Below, in pieces: positions 33,540-43,650 of a DNA stretch of 64,000 nt. Both the position numbers and the translations under genes were made by a program. The stretch spans positions 39,150,762-39,214,761 of the forward strand of contig NC_053042.1 in assembly GCF_003473485.1 (NCBI RefSeq). The letters run 5' to 3'. The notes under the pieces were generated by a model. That model ran no database searches. It was not told the origin of the DNA and was given only the letters and a program-made list of their open reading frames with translations. Position 1 is the first letter of the stretch. Each line of letters opens with the position of its first letter. Source of the DNA: Medicago truncatula (Eukaryota > Streptophyta > Magnoliopsida > Fabales > Fabaceae).

Positions 33540-33800
33540 CAGATTTATCAACATTTTGGTTAGAAACTTCATCTACTTTACACATGAGCTCCATCATACA
33601 AATATCAGGCTCCACATGAGTGCTGATACTTGGAAAGGATCTTCGTCAACTTTTATAGGTGGTTCTTCAAAGACTAAACATTCTTCTTCAATTGTATTTT
33701 GAATCATATCTCTAAGACGAATACAAGAATTAGTATGATGGTCATAAGTAGTATAATACTTTCTTCCTCAAATTTGTTTCGGAAGAAGAATTTTATGACA
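33540..33800 (-). pseudogene. Fragment resembling a Ty3/gypsy gag polyprotein
   Basis: On the minus strand, about 50 open codons include YDHHTNSCIRLRDMIQNTIEE, similar in spacing to the H-x4-C-x2-L motif regions of gypsy gag proteins (CxYHxxxGHxTxxCxxLKxxIxxLI). It runs into a stop, with no protease or RT nearby. Weakly supported. Confidence 0.4.
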
Positions 33801-34074
33801 TTTACTTAATAATATTTACTTATCTTTTTAAAAGAATATCAAATATTTAATCATATTTGTTTTATGTCAAACACATGTTTTTCGAGAGGCATTCAAAACT
33901 GCTCTTGAAATTATGAGGTTTAAAATTAGGGCCTTTATAAGGTGGTCATGGTTTTAATTCTGCAAGGTTCACACTCATATAATTGCTCTCATCCAAGACA
34001 CCATCCACAAATTCCTCTTGGTCAACTAAAGCTATATAATAACCTAAAATATGAACATTCCCAAGACACCATCA

Positions 34075-34400
34075 TACATCATTCTTTCAACATTGCCAAT
34101 AAAAATGTGTATCTAGTAGGAATAATTTTGTCGAACAAAAATGAATTTATTTGTGTGAGTTTTGATTACACTTTAACTTGGTTTCCCCCAATGTTTAGTC
34201 TAACTTCGTTGACAACAACACTATCTCCATTTGATGATGATTGACTAGGGTTATGTTGTCAACATATGAGAGTTTCATACATCGTTCTTTCAACATTGCC
34301 AATAAAAATGTTACTATCCTGTAACAACAAATGTGTACCTAGTAGGCATAGTTTTGTTGAAAAAAATGAAATCATTTGTGTGGGTCTTGATTTAACAATT
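34075..34400. repeat. Direct duplication of about 200-bp period
   Basis: CATCATTCTTTCAACATTGCC AATAAAAATGTG, CTAGTAGGAATAATTTTGT and ATTTGTGTGAGTTTTGATT at 34080-34175 recur as close variants at 34278-34395. The second copy has about 20 bp extra. No reading frame is maintained. Confidence 0.65.
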
Positions 34401-34935
34401 TATAGTCAAAGAATATACAAACTCCTATGTTGCATTATTGTCATTTGTCTTCTAACTTCCAAAAAGGTTTTTTTCCTGCAAGTATCTTTCTTTGAATTTG
34501 AATTTTTGACGCCGAGAAGTACTTATCTGCTTGCTTAAAAAACTTCTTGGATACACTTCATATGGCAATTTGAAGAAGTTGCATGATTTTATTTTTTCGA
34601 GTAACTCTAGTAATTACTTGGATCTTCGAAATATCCTGACACCTCAAACATCAAAATAATTAAATATGGTTTCAAAAATTATTTGAAATTATGAGGGATG
34701 CGTATGATTTGATTTAAAAATAAGGAAAAAAATGTTGAAAGAAAATATTTGAAGAACCATCGTTCAAAGAAACTTTTTAGAGATATTAAAAATAAAATTT
34801 GATATATTAATAATGATAAAACATTTATTTAAATCTACTTTATATTTATATTAAGATCCTATGTTTTTAATTTGAAATTGTAATATATATGTACAACTTC
34901 ATGTTTGTCCTAAAGGATGAAGATAAAATTATAGT
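34401..34935. other. AT-rich intergenic DNA
   Basis: No gene, RNA or bounded element was recognised here. Confidence 0.5.
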
Positions 34936-34944
34936 TTTTTTAAA

Positions 34945-35352
34945 GGCAAATTCTATGGTACACCCAACAATTTGAGTGTATTGGTACACCAAATTCTTAA
35001 ATTAATAGTTAAATAAGTTATTTTTTGTAGGAAAAAAATATTTTTCATCACCTATAATTAGAATAACTAAATCTTATTTACCAAAAACGTCAACACAATA
35101 AAATTCGATTTTTTTGAATTCATATTACTCATAATAGAGAATTTTGATTATTTTTTACAATAAAATGTATAAAAATTTAGTATGATTTTTCTAAAAAATG
35201 AAATGATGTTCTTTTTTATAAAATGATATTTTCTAAAATATATATGTCAACAAACACCAATTTTCTTTCATAAAAAATGATAGTTAATTTATAAAAATTG
35301 TAAGCGAGAGTACCGGTACACCTTAATTTACGAGTGTACCGTAGAAGTTCCC
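34945..35352. mobile_element. Mutator-like MITE with 9-bp target duplication
   Basis: Ends GGCAAATTCTATGGTACACC and (complement) GGGAACTTCTACGGTACACT are inverted repeats. Internal copies of GGTGTACC/GGTACACC lie on both arms. Direct repeats TTTTTTAAA flank the element at 34936-34944 and 35353-35361. It has no coding capacity. Confidence 0.75.
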
Positions 35353-35736
35353 TTTTTTAAAACAGTATTGTTATATAAAACAAGGATCAATAGAATAATC
35401 ACAATCCTTCCATTGGATATTCCAAGTTTCTAAGACTAACTTGGATTCATGAATTGGAAGTCGCTGTCATGAAATATATTTAGCTACCTTCCTTATAACT
35501 ACTCTCATCTTTTCGGTACAAGGTCCTGCTTACTCTGCATTTTTTCCACAATTCTGAATTTTTTCTTGGGTTAGGAATATATCATTAATTCATTTACATC
35601 ACCTATATATCAAATTCCACTTTGGGTTATCATCCCATTACAGGTAATCGAACTAAAATTTTCCTAAACAATTTTTTTAATATTTATTAATCACTTGAAT
35701 ACAATTGCTTAATTTTAATGTTGGTGGATGTGCAAC

Positions 35737-37407
35737 GAGTGGCGGAGGTACCACAGGGGTCAAGGGAGGCCGTGGTCCCCCTCGTTTTTCAATATTTTTT
35801 TTTCTACTAATAACAAACCATGATTTTATATGCTAATTTCAATAAGGTGAGCAATCTGGCCCCCCTCACTATGAGCCTATGAATGTTTTATTATATTATA
35901 AGTCACATACCATTTGTAGTTCTTTAGGCTCTGTTTGGATTGATGGAACATAACGGAATGGAGCGGAATGGAACGTAATGGAATGGAGTGGAGCGGAACG
36001 GAATGGAATAGAGAGTCCACTCCTTTGTTTGGGTATATTATGATGGAGCGGAATAGAATTCTCATTCCATTGTTTGGAAAATTGACGGAATGGAATGAGT
36101 TATAATTTTTTTATTCCAATTTTACCCTTATAAAAAGACTATTAATCAATTTAAGATTAAAAAAACATGATGGCAAGCAAAGGAAAGCCTTGTAATTTTT
36201 TTTATCCCTTTAACAATTTTAATATAGTATTTAATAAACTAGATCATTGTATTTGTTAGTATGAGATTCTTTCAGTAATCCACTGATCTAATGCTGGGAA
36301 AGGGGAAAAACATTCATTTGTCCCAATTCATATAATTGATAATGCTCAAAGGTTCATGAACTAAAAAATCGAATTTAATAAAATTGGTTGAAATGGTATA
36401 ATCAATGAGATTGTAAGACAACAAACATAAAAACTGAAAAAGAAGAAATACGAGCACAGCATAACACTAAGCAGAAGCAGAATAATCAGTACAGTGATGA
36501 AGTAATAAAATAGGGATAAAAGAGTAATAATAGAATTAAGTGGTTCCATTCCATTGCATACCTCCCAAATTGGGGGGAATGAAAAATAGAGAAAGATGGT
36601 GGTATGGAATGGAATGGATTCCATCATGTTCCATACCATTCCATCCAATTTTTAGAAATCTAAACAATGGAACATAACCTCGTACCATTCCATACCACTC
36701 CATTCCATTACAATCCATCAATCCAAACATAGCCTTAAAGTTTAAATTACACGATTATAACAAGTTAGTCTTTTTTTTGTTGTAATAAATTGGTCATTTA
36801 TGTCATAAAATATTTGCATCATTATCCTAATTTCATCAAACTCAATCACAATGTGTTTATGTGGATGTTTAATGATAAGTTGGTTTGTTCAAATTCATTG
36901 CTCTCAAAACTAAGGCTCGTAGGTGTATTATTCGGTCTTGATTCAAAACAAAATTGACCAATTAACTTATTTATAATATTGTTGATCAAATGTTTATATG
37001 TAAATACTAGACTTGAAATTAAAAAACAAGAAAAAAAAAGTGTATAAGTAATCATGTTTGATGTCAAAAACACTTTTGGACCTACCATCTTAATGTTAAA
37101 TGATCTATAAACACTTTTTAACGAAGTTGGCTGAAAAGATGGATGACAGTGTAAATATTCTATGGCGCATAAAGGACCAATGTGTAACAAAAAATAACTT
37201 AAAGAACACTTGGTAACAAAAAAAAATTAAGAGACTAATTTGTTATAAACATATAACTTAAAGGACTACCAGAGGTATTTGACCTATATTATATGTCTAG
37301 CTTATTTTTTAAAAATATGTAGTGCATTTAAGAATTTATTTTTATCTTTATTAAAGTATATATTTTAAACTTGGTCCTCCAATATTTAAATCATGGCTCC
37401 GCCCCTG
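35737..37407. mobile_element. hAT-like non-autonomous transposon, 1.67 kb
   Basis: The right end in complement reads CAGGGGCGGAGCCATG, the usual hAT-type terminus; the left end GAGTGGCGGAGG matches it at 9 of 11 positions. Perfect 8-bp direct repeats TGTGCAAC flank it (35729-35736 and 37408-37415), as expected for hAT. A related sequence at about 40510-40535 runs straight through this point without the element. No transposase was seen; another MITE is nested inside. Confidence 0.8.
35927..36734. mobile_element. Nested PIF/Harbinger-like MITE rich in GGAATGG
   Basis: Inverted ends GGCTCTGTTTGGATTGATGGA and (complement) GGCTATGTTTGGATTGATGGA are flanked by TTA on both sides. Long arms of GGAATGGA/TCCATTCC repeats make a strong foldback. 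It sits inside the hAT-like element, so it inserted later. Confidence 0.8.
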
Positions 37408-37508
37408 TGTGCAACAAGTTACTCTAACAATTGTAAAATAGATATAAGTCGACTTATTCAAGATTAGTTACGTAGTTAATTAATCATATTTAATATATAT
37501 ATTTTCAA

Positions 37509-37905
37509 GGCTAAAATATGGTTTTAGTCCCTGCAAATATGCCTCGTTTTGGTTTTAGTTCCTGTAAAAAGAAAATTTTGTTTTTGGTCCTTGTAAAATT
37601 TTTTGTTTTTGAAAATAGTCCCTGGAAGGGACTATTTTAAAAAACAAAACATTTTAGAGGGACTATTTTCAAAAACAAAAAATTTTGCAGGGACCGTTTT
37701 TAAAAACAAAATATTTTGCAAGGACCAAAAACTACAAAATTGGTTCAGTTATAATGTGCCACGTATGCAAATCATCGCAAAAGTGGTGTCAGGGACTATT
37801 TTCAAAAACAAAAAATTTTGAAGGGACCAAAAACAAAATTTTCTTTTTACAGGGACTAAAACCAAAACGAGGCATATTTGCAGGGACTAAAACCATATTT
37901 TAGCC
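37509..37905. mobile_element. Long-inverted-repeat element (GGGACTAAAAC family)
   Basis: The two arms are nearly perfect inverted repeats for about 100 bp, starting GGCTAAAATATGGTTTTAGTCC and ending in its complement. The interior repeats GGGACTATTTTCAAAAACAAAA. The related copy at 40.6 kb is empty at this position. The flanks share TCAA, but no longer clean target duplication is visible. Confidence 0.8.
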
Positions 37906-37972
37906 AATCAATTGAAAAATTATTTATGTTGTATAAGTTATATCATTTATATACTAACTAGCTAAAATTGTT

Positions 37973-38064
37973 GTCCTCGTGAGCTTAGTTCAGTTGGTAT
38001 GAACAATGCATAATATATACAAAATCTGGGGTTCAAACTTCAACCACCGCCAAAAAAATTCAAA
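37973..38064 (+). mobile_element. tRNA-derived SINE in segmental copy A
   Basis: A box CTTAGTTCAGTTGGTA and B box GGGGTTCAAACTT are followed by an A-rich end. Perfect 17-bp direct repeats AACTAGCTAAAATTGTT flank it (37956-37972 and 38065-38081). The related copy near 40680 has the site without the insert. Confidence 0.88.
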
Positions 38065-38204
38065 AACTAGCTAAAATTGTTTTTTTTAATGGAAGCTAAA
38101 ATTGATTTTGTTGGCCGCCACAACTATGTACTAGATGGGCATATTCGGGAATATCATTGAAATATTTGATAAGTATTTAGGAGAATATCTTTTAAAAAGT
38201 AACT

Positions 38205-38331
38205 GTTCCCAAGAGCTTAGTTCAGTTCGTAAGAGATAATGCATTTGTATGTAGGGTCGAATTCCGGACACCTCACTTATTTATCTTTAAGGTGAATTTC
38301 TCTGACTGCTAGACTATTTGACAAAAAAAAA
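38205..38331 (+). mobile_element. tRNA-derived SINE with 16-bp target duplication
   Basis: A box GCTTAGTTCAGTTCGTAAG, B box GGGTCGAATTCC, the body CACTTATTTATCTTTAAGGTGAATTTC and an A9 tail. Flanked by perfect CTTTTAAAAAGTAACT (38189-38204 and 38332-38347). Confidence 0.9.
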
Positions 38332-38347
38332 CTTTTAAAAAGTAACT

Positions 38348-38794
38348 AAATAAGGAAGTAAGACCTAATAAATAATTACGGTTTCCTTAAAAAAAAAGTA
38401 AAAAATTACGGTACTTCTAGAAAACATATCCGTGAATGTCTTTAAAGTATTGGTAAAGATACATCTCTATTTTAAAAATGTTTAGACTTAATAAATTCAT
38501 ATTATATCTTCTTTTTAACAAAAAAAATCATATTATATCATATTTTTATTCAGTTCTATATGATATCTTATATTTATTATATTTTTTGACCATACCAAAA
38601 CGAAACCTGAAGATAAAAATGAACGGAAATTGTTACTACCAAATAATTAACAAAAATCAAGTGTGTGCATTTCTTTTTTATTTCTTATTTTAAAATGGCA
38701 AATTCCTATAAATCATTGGTATGAACTTAGTTTTATAATCATAAATTATAGAGTTCATATCTTTTCACGGAGAATTGTAAAATAAATATTAGTA
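38348..38794. other. AT-rich intergenic DNA
   Basis: No coding or RNA gene seen; homopolymer-rich. Confidence 0.5.
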
Positions 38795-38803
38795 TCACCT
38801 TAA

Positions 38804-39025
38804 GGGCTGGAAATGAGTTGAGTCGAACCGAACCTACCTGAGCTCGGTTCGACTCGATAAGAATTGGTTCGGCTCGAAACTCGGTTCGAGTTCCACACGA
38901 TTTTTTCAGCTCGAGTTCGGCTCATTTAAAGTTTACGAACAGTTCCGTTCGGCTCGTTAGGTTCAGTTCGGTTGCTCAACTCGTCCAAAAAAAATTATAA
39001 AAAAAAAGTTAATTTATAGATTTTG

Positions 39026-39066
<41 letters not shown>

Positions 39067-39473
39067 TTTAAAATTAAATATTAAATTAAAATAAAAGTTC
39101 CCACAAACATGCATATAATAGACATAAATTATATAAAGTTAAAGGTTGCATAAATACGAAGGAAAATATTTCATACAAGTAACAGAGACAAAAAATTCAA
39201 CAAAATTCAATTAGCTGTGAACAAAATTCATAATATTCTTTTACTTTTAAACTTCAACTGCTCTTCCCTTTAAGACAAAATTGAATTCAGCCACATTTGC
39301 CACATTTGAATTAAAAAATTTTAAAAACTAACTCAAATTGATTTATATATAATCGATAAGCGAGCCATCTCATGAACCTAACGAGTCGAACTATATGTAG
39401 CTCAAGTTCAGCTCGTGAGGTTCATGAACCAAGTTCAACGGATTAAATATCGAGTCGAATTCATTACCAGCCC
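38804..39473. mobile_element. Mutator-like MITE (GGGCTGG ends)
   Basis: Left end GGGCTGGAAATGAGTTGAGTC and right end (complement) GGGCTGGTAATGAATTCGACTC are inverted repeats; the arms are rich in GAGCTCGGTTCG. Flanking 9-bp repeats TCACCTTAA and TAACCTTAA differ at one position. A (TA)n tract at about 39031-39056 lies in the interior. No transposase. Confidence 0.8.
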
Positions 39474-39509
39474 TAACCTTAACGAATTAATAAAAATTTC
39501 TTCATTTCC

Positions 39510-39643
39510 GTCCCCATGAGCTTAGCTCATTTGGTAAGGGATAATACATTTGTATGCAGGGGTTGGAGGTCGAACCCCGAACACCCCACTTATTCATCTT
39601 TAAGGTGAATTTCTTTAGTCGTTAAACTACTTTAAAAAAAAAA
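39510..39643 (+). mobile_element. tRNA-derived SINE with 18-bp target duplication
   Basis: A box CTTAGCTCATTTGGTAAGG, B box GAGGTCGAACCCC, the body CACTTATTCATCTTTAAGGTGAATTTC and a poly(A) tail. Perfect repeats AAAAATTTCTTCATTTCC flank it (39492-39509 and 39644-39661). Same family as the copies at 13.3, 38.0 and 38.2 kb. Confidence 0.9.
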
Positions 39644-39661
39644 AAAAATTTCTTCATTTCC

Positions 39662-40044
39662 TACTTTATATCACAATTATAGTCCATAGAAGCTTTCAAT
39701 CATTTTACCAGATAAAGTATATCACAATTATAGCGATCTTCTCGTTTGTTTGTCAAAGAGTTGGTTGTGATAATATTGCTAGATGATACACTAAAGTTAA
39801 GGTTAAATAATTTTTGTGAAAGAATTGCTATCAAATTATTACAACGTAAGAAGGACGCGATTTATGTGAGATAGGGACATTGTTTATCGATTTTTGTTTT
39901 TGTTATGGAATTTATCGAAATAAATTTTGCCATTATTAGAAAGAAAGAATTTGAATACCAACAACATCTCCGATTGATTGCATGGTTGGTGTGGGATTTC
40001 TAATCTTTTTAGCGAACATTGAATTAGTACACCACCTCAATGTA
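39662..40044. other. AT-rich intergenic DNA
   Basis: No gene or bounded element seen. Confidence 0.5.
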
Positions 40045-40162
40045 CTCCCTTCATCATTAAGTAAAAACGAGCCAACATAAATTGATGGATCTATATAAAT
40101 TTTAAATCAAATACATTAATTTTTGTTGACCAATTTTTACTTATATTTTGGGACGAGTGGAG
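40045..40162. mobile_element. Stowaway MITE, 118 bp
   Basis: Ends CTCCCTTCATCATTAAGTAAAAA and (complement) CTCCACTCGTCCCAAAATATAAGTAAAAA match the Tc1/mariner Stowaway terminus. TA dinucleotides flank both ends (40043-40044 and 40163-40164). Confidence 0.85.
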
Positions 40163-40164
40163 TA

Positions 40165-41765
40165 TATAAAAAGAAAATATGTGTCTATCAATGGTACTTA
40201 GTTGATGAGTTATCTCTAATCGTTTTTTATTTTTATTTTTATTAAAGTACTCTCTAATCTCTATTGGTAAATTTATTAGACACACAATATTATAGTGGCT
40301 TTACTAATATCCATGAACATAGGGAGCTCAGATTGTTATCGTTGTATTAGTGTGATTGAATCTAGAATGATCAAAGTAGACTCAATAAAATTAAATATTA
40401 TTAATTTACATTCGATATTTTAAGTGATAAATAATATTTTTTAACAAAGAATTTTTTGACGTAAACTTCAAATGAAAAATTTATTTAAATGGACCCAGAC
40501 AAACCAAATTGGTGGATGAGGTGCAACAAGTTACTCTAGTAAAACGTAACAATTGTAAAATAGATATAAGTTGACTTATTCAAGATTAGTTACGTAGTTA
40601 ATTAATCATATTTAATATATATGTTTTCAATTTCAATTGAAAAATTATTTCATAAGTTATATCATTCATATCTAACTAGCTAAAATTGATTTTTTTTTTT
40701 GTTTTGTTTAGGGAAGCTAAAATTGATTTTGTTGGCCGCCACAACTATGTACTAAGAACTAAACCAAAACAAGCATGAGTAAAAAAAGTTTGAAAATTCT
40801 ACCAAAAAAAAAAAAAAAAAGTTTGAAAATAAACAAAACAATTAATAAGTGGTATTAGTTCTAGACTAGATTTCTACAAGCGCTTGGAATTTTTTTGCCG
40901 TCAGGTCTAAAACACTAACAACTCTAATCTTTACACACCAAATCCCATATTATAGTATCATTTCAAGCACTAGTAGTGGGTAAAATACTTGGTCAAAAAA
41001 ATAAAAATAGTAGTGGGTACAATACCGATTGGTTAAGGTAGTACCTAAATATGTCCTTAAGTTCTTTTTTTTGACGTGAATATGTCATGAAAGTTGATTT
41101 GTAGCATTTTATTACTCTAAACTTTTGACAAACTTGCTTGTCGCTAAAGAATGCTTCCTCCTTGAAATAGTTAATTCCAACATTAATAAAAACATATATA
41201 CTCTTGACCAAAAAAAAAAATCTAAAGTTTCTCTTAAAAAAATGCTAAAGTTTAACTTTCCAATTTTAACAATATTTAAAAAAAAAAAAGACAATGTATA
41301 ACGTGTCAATTTTGCATATGTACATTTTCTAAACTCAAAATTACGTCCAAGTCCTTTAAGTTTAAATTTTTGTGTATTGATCCTTTATTAAAATTTATAT
41401 TTTTTGGATAGATCTTTTATGTTAACTTTTGTTCCACCTAGAGATAAACAACATTAAGATGTCAATTCAATTCGTAAATTCGATTTATATTTTTGACTGA
41501 AGATATTGTTTTGAAAAATTAAGTACTCTGGTTTTAAGGTTTTTAAATTTGGGAATTTGGATTTAAAGAAGCAGAAGTTGAAGTGAAAGGAAATGAACGG
41601 GTTTGACATGTCTACATAAGTTTTTTCAATATTAAAAAATTATGCGTACTTTTTTTTAGCTATTAACAAGACTGGCGGCCGTGCAAACACAATGTAACAT
41701 AAAAGACCAACTTAAGAAAAATAAAATTAAAAGACCAATCTAAAAATACGCTCAAATTTTAAAAA
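40165..41765. other. Intergenic DNA including segmental copy B
   Basis: No gene was seen. The interval 40507-40760 is copy B of the segment at 35.7-38.1 kb and lacks the three insertions found there. The rest (A/T homopolymers, weak repeats) shows no element ends. Confidence 0.55.
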
Positions 41766-42152
41766 GGTTTAAATAGGTCTTTCGTCCCTATAAATATAGG
41801 TCATTTGAATTTTCGTCACTGAAGTTACTAATCATTCCAATCTGTCATTGCAAAATTTAATCATTTGACTTTCAGTCCTAATTAGGTTTTTTTTTGCTGA
41901 GGTGGGTTGTCATTAGCGACATGGTGCCCATGTGGCAAGTGATGATTGGACGGGGTGGTTGGTTTAAATAGGTCTTTCGTCCCTGCAAATATAGACCATT
42001 TGAATTTTTGTCGATGAAGTTACTAATCAAATGTAATTAAGACCATTTTTCAAATGATTAATATTTGCAATGACAAAATGGAAGGATTAGTAACTCCAAG
42101 GACGAAAATTCAAATAAGATATATTTACAGGAACGAAAGACTTATTTAAGCC
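41766..42152. mobile_element. Inverted-repeat MITE with 9-bp target duplication
   Basis: Ends GGTTTAAATAGGTCTTTCGTCC and (complement) GGCTTAAATAAGTCTTTCGTTC form arms of over 60 bp. The phrase GGTTTAAATAGGTCTTTCGTCCCTGCAAATATA is repeated internally at 41961. Flanking repeats TTTTAAAAA lie at 41757-41765 and 42153-42161, which fits a Mutator-like element. Confidence 0.78.
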
Positions 42153-42161
42153 TTTTAAAAA

Positions 42162-42717
42162 CTGTTGGTAATTTTACTTTCTAAAATACTCTTGTGTAGT
42201 AGATATATGTGTTCAATTCCGACTTTACATCTCATAAGACACTTACTAGCTTAATTATGGGTATATTTATGAGGAAAAAAAAACTATACAATCTAAAATG
42301 GTATTTATATTTTGGAACAATTATTTTCTCAACTATAGCTTATATTTAATGTGTTTGGTTTCACATTATAGAGTGTCAAAAAATATTTTAGACGTGTAAA
42401 ATTAATTGACTTATTTAGGTGATTATTATTTAATTGATTTTGCCTCTATAATTAATCGATTTTAACTTAAATTTATGATTTAATGTTCTTTATTATAAAC
42501 ATAATTTTTACACTCAAAATTAGTGTTCAATTCACTTATACGTGAATAAATTTATTGTTCAAACATAAACAATTTCATACTCAACTGATCGTGATTGTTA
42601 ACTAAAATCAATATTGAAACAATTTATTTAAAATCATGTTTTATCATTGTAGAACCAAACAAACATTTAAAATATAAAGTAGTCTATGATATCAATGGCT
42701 TCCCCCTTCGACCCTTC
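42162..42717. other. Upstream region of the germin-like gene
   Basis: AT-rich with no gene or element recognised. Confidence 0.5.
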
Positions 42718-42725
42718 CTATAAAT
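42718..42725 (+). promoter_or_regulatory. TATA box of the germin-like gene
   Basis: TATAAATA lies 76 bp upstream of the start codon, at a distance that would place transcription start near 42750 and give a leader of about 50 nt. Confidence 0.65.
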
Positions 42726-42800
42726 AGATTCTTAGCTAGCTAGCTTCCCACACAGCAACATTCAATTCTACCAAGAACTCAAACATATATACATACAAAA

Positions 42801-43650
42801 ATGGGAGTTTTTTACTTCATCGTTGCCTTATTGGCTTTAGCATCCTCTGTTGGTTTTGCCTATGATCCCAGCCCATTGCAAGACTTTTGTGTTGCAATCA
42901 ATGATACTAAAACTGGTGGTATATATTTGTTGTTCAATTGTTCAAAATAAATGAATCCATCCATGTTATTATAGTTTATTTATTTATTTTTTTGTTTAAA
43001 TGATGATGAGTTTTATGCTTCTATATTAACTAATTAGAAAGTGTCAAAAGTTCACTATAATAATCAATTTTTCTTGTGATTTGGTTTTTTGATTTACAGT
43101 GTTTGTGAATGGAAAATTTTGCAAAGATCCTAAGCTTGCAAATGCGGATGATTTCTTCTTTCAAGGATTGGGACCTGGGAATACTTCAAATCCACTCGGA
43201 TCAAAAGTGACTCCAGTGACGGTTAATGAAATATTAGGACTCAACACACTTGGTATATCTTTGGCTCGCGTCGATTTTGCACCAAAAGGTCTAAATCCTC
43301 CTCACACCCACCCAAGAGGCACCGAGATTCTTGTAGTTTTGGAAGGCACACTTTACGTTGGATTTGTTTCCTCAAATCAAGACAATAACCGTCTCTTCAC
43401 CAAAGTATTGAACAAAGGTGATGTATTTGTGTTTCCAATCGGTCTCATTCACTTCCAATTGAACGTTGGTTATGGGGAGGCTATTGCCATTGCTGGTCTT
43501 AGTAGCCAAAACCCTGGAGTGATTACCATTGCAAATGCTGTGTTTGGATCTAAACCACCAATTTCTTTGGAAGTTCTCACCAAAGCCTTTCAAGTGGATA
43601 AAAATGTAATCGACTATCTTCAAAAGCAATTCTGGTACAACAATAGTTAA
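42801..43650 (+). CDS. Germin-like protein, cupin fold, secreted
   Basis: Exons: 42801-42918 and 43100-43650, phase 1 junction, 222 aa, which is the usual length. Residues 1-20 form a signal peptide ([20 protein letters not shown]). Cys30 and Cys47 can form the conserved disulfide. Cupin motif 1 reads [20 protein letters not shown] with metal ligands His108, His110 and Glu115. Motif 2 ([18 protein letters not shown]) supplies His157. All four ligands are present, so manganese binding is expected. N-glycosylation sequons occur (N-D-T at 34, N-T-S at 67). Members act in the cell wall as oxalate oxidases or superoxide dismutases (family knowledge); which activity applies here cannot be told. It is a single copy in the window with its own TATA box. 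Confidence 0.92.

Larger units (their letters stand above)
37416..38135. repeat. Segmental duplicate, copy A (filled)
   Basis: This matches 40530-40760 over AAGTTACTCTA.., ACAATTGTAAAATAGATATAAGT, GATTAGTTACGTAGTTAATTAATC, AATTGAAAAATTATTT, CTAACTAGCTAAAATTG and ATTTTGTTGGCCGCCACAACTATGTACTA. Copy A is interrupted by the inverted-repeat element at 37509-37905 and the SINE at 37973-38064. The hAT-like element lies at its left edge. Confidence 0.85.

Noticed and set aside
36361-36730. Coding frames at 36.4-36.7 kb
   Set aside because: They fall in the arms of a foldback MITE and consist of translated GGAATGG repeats.
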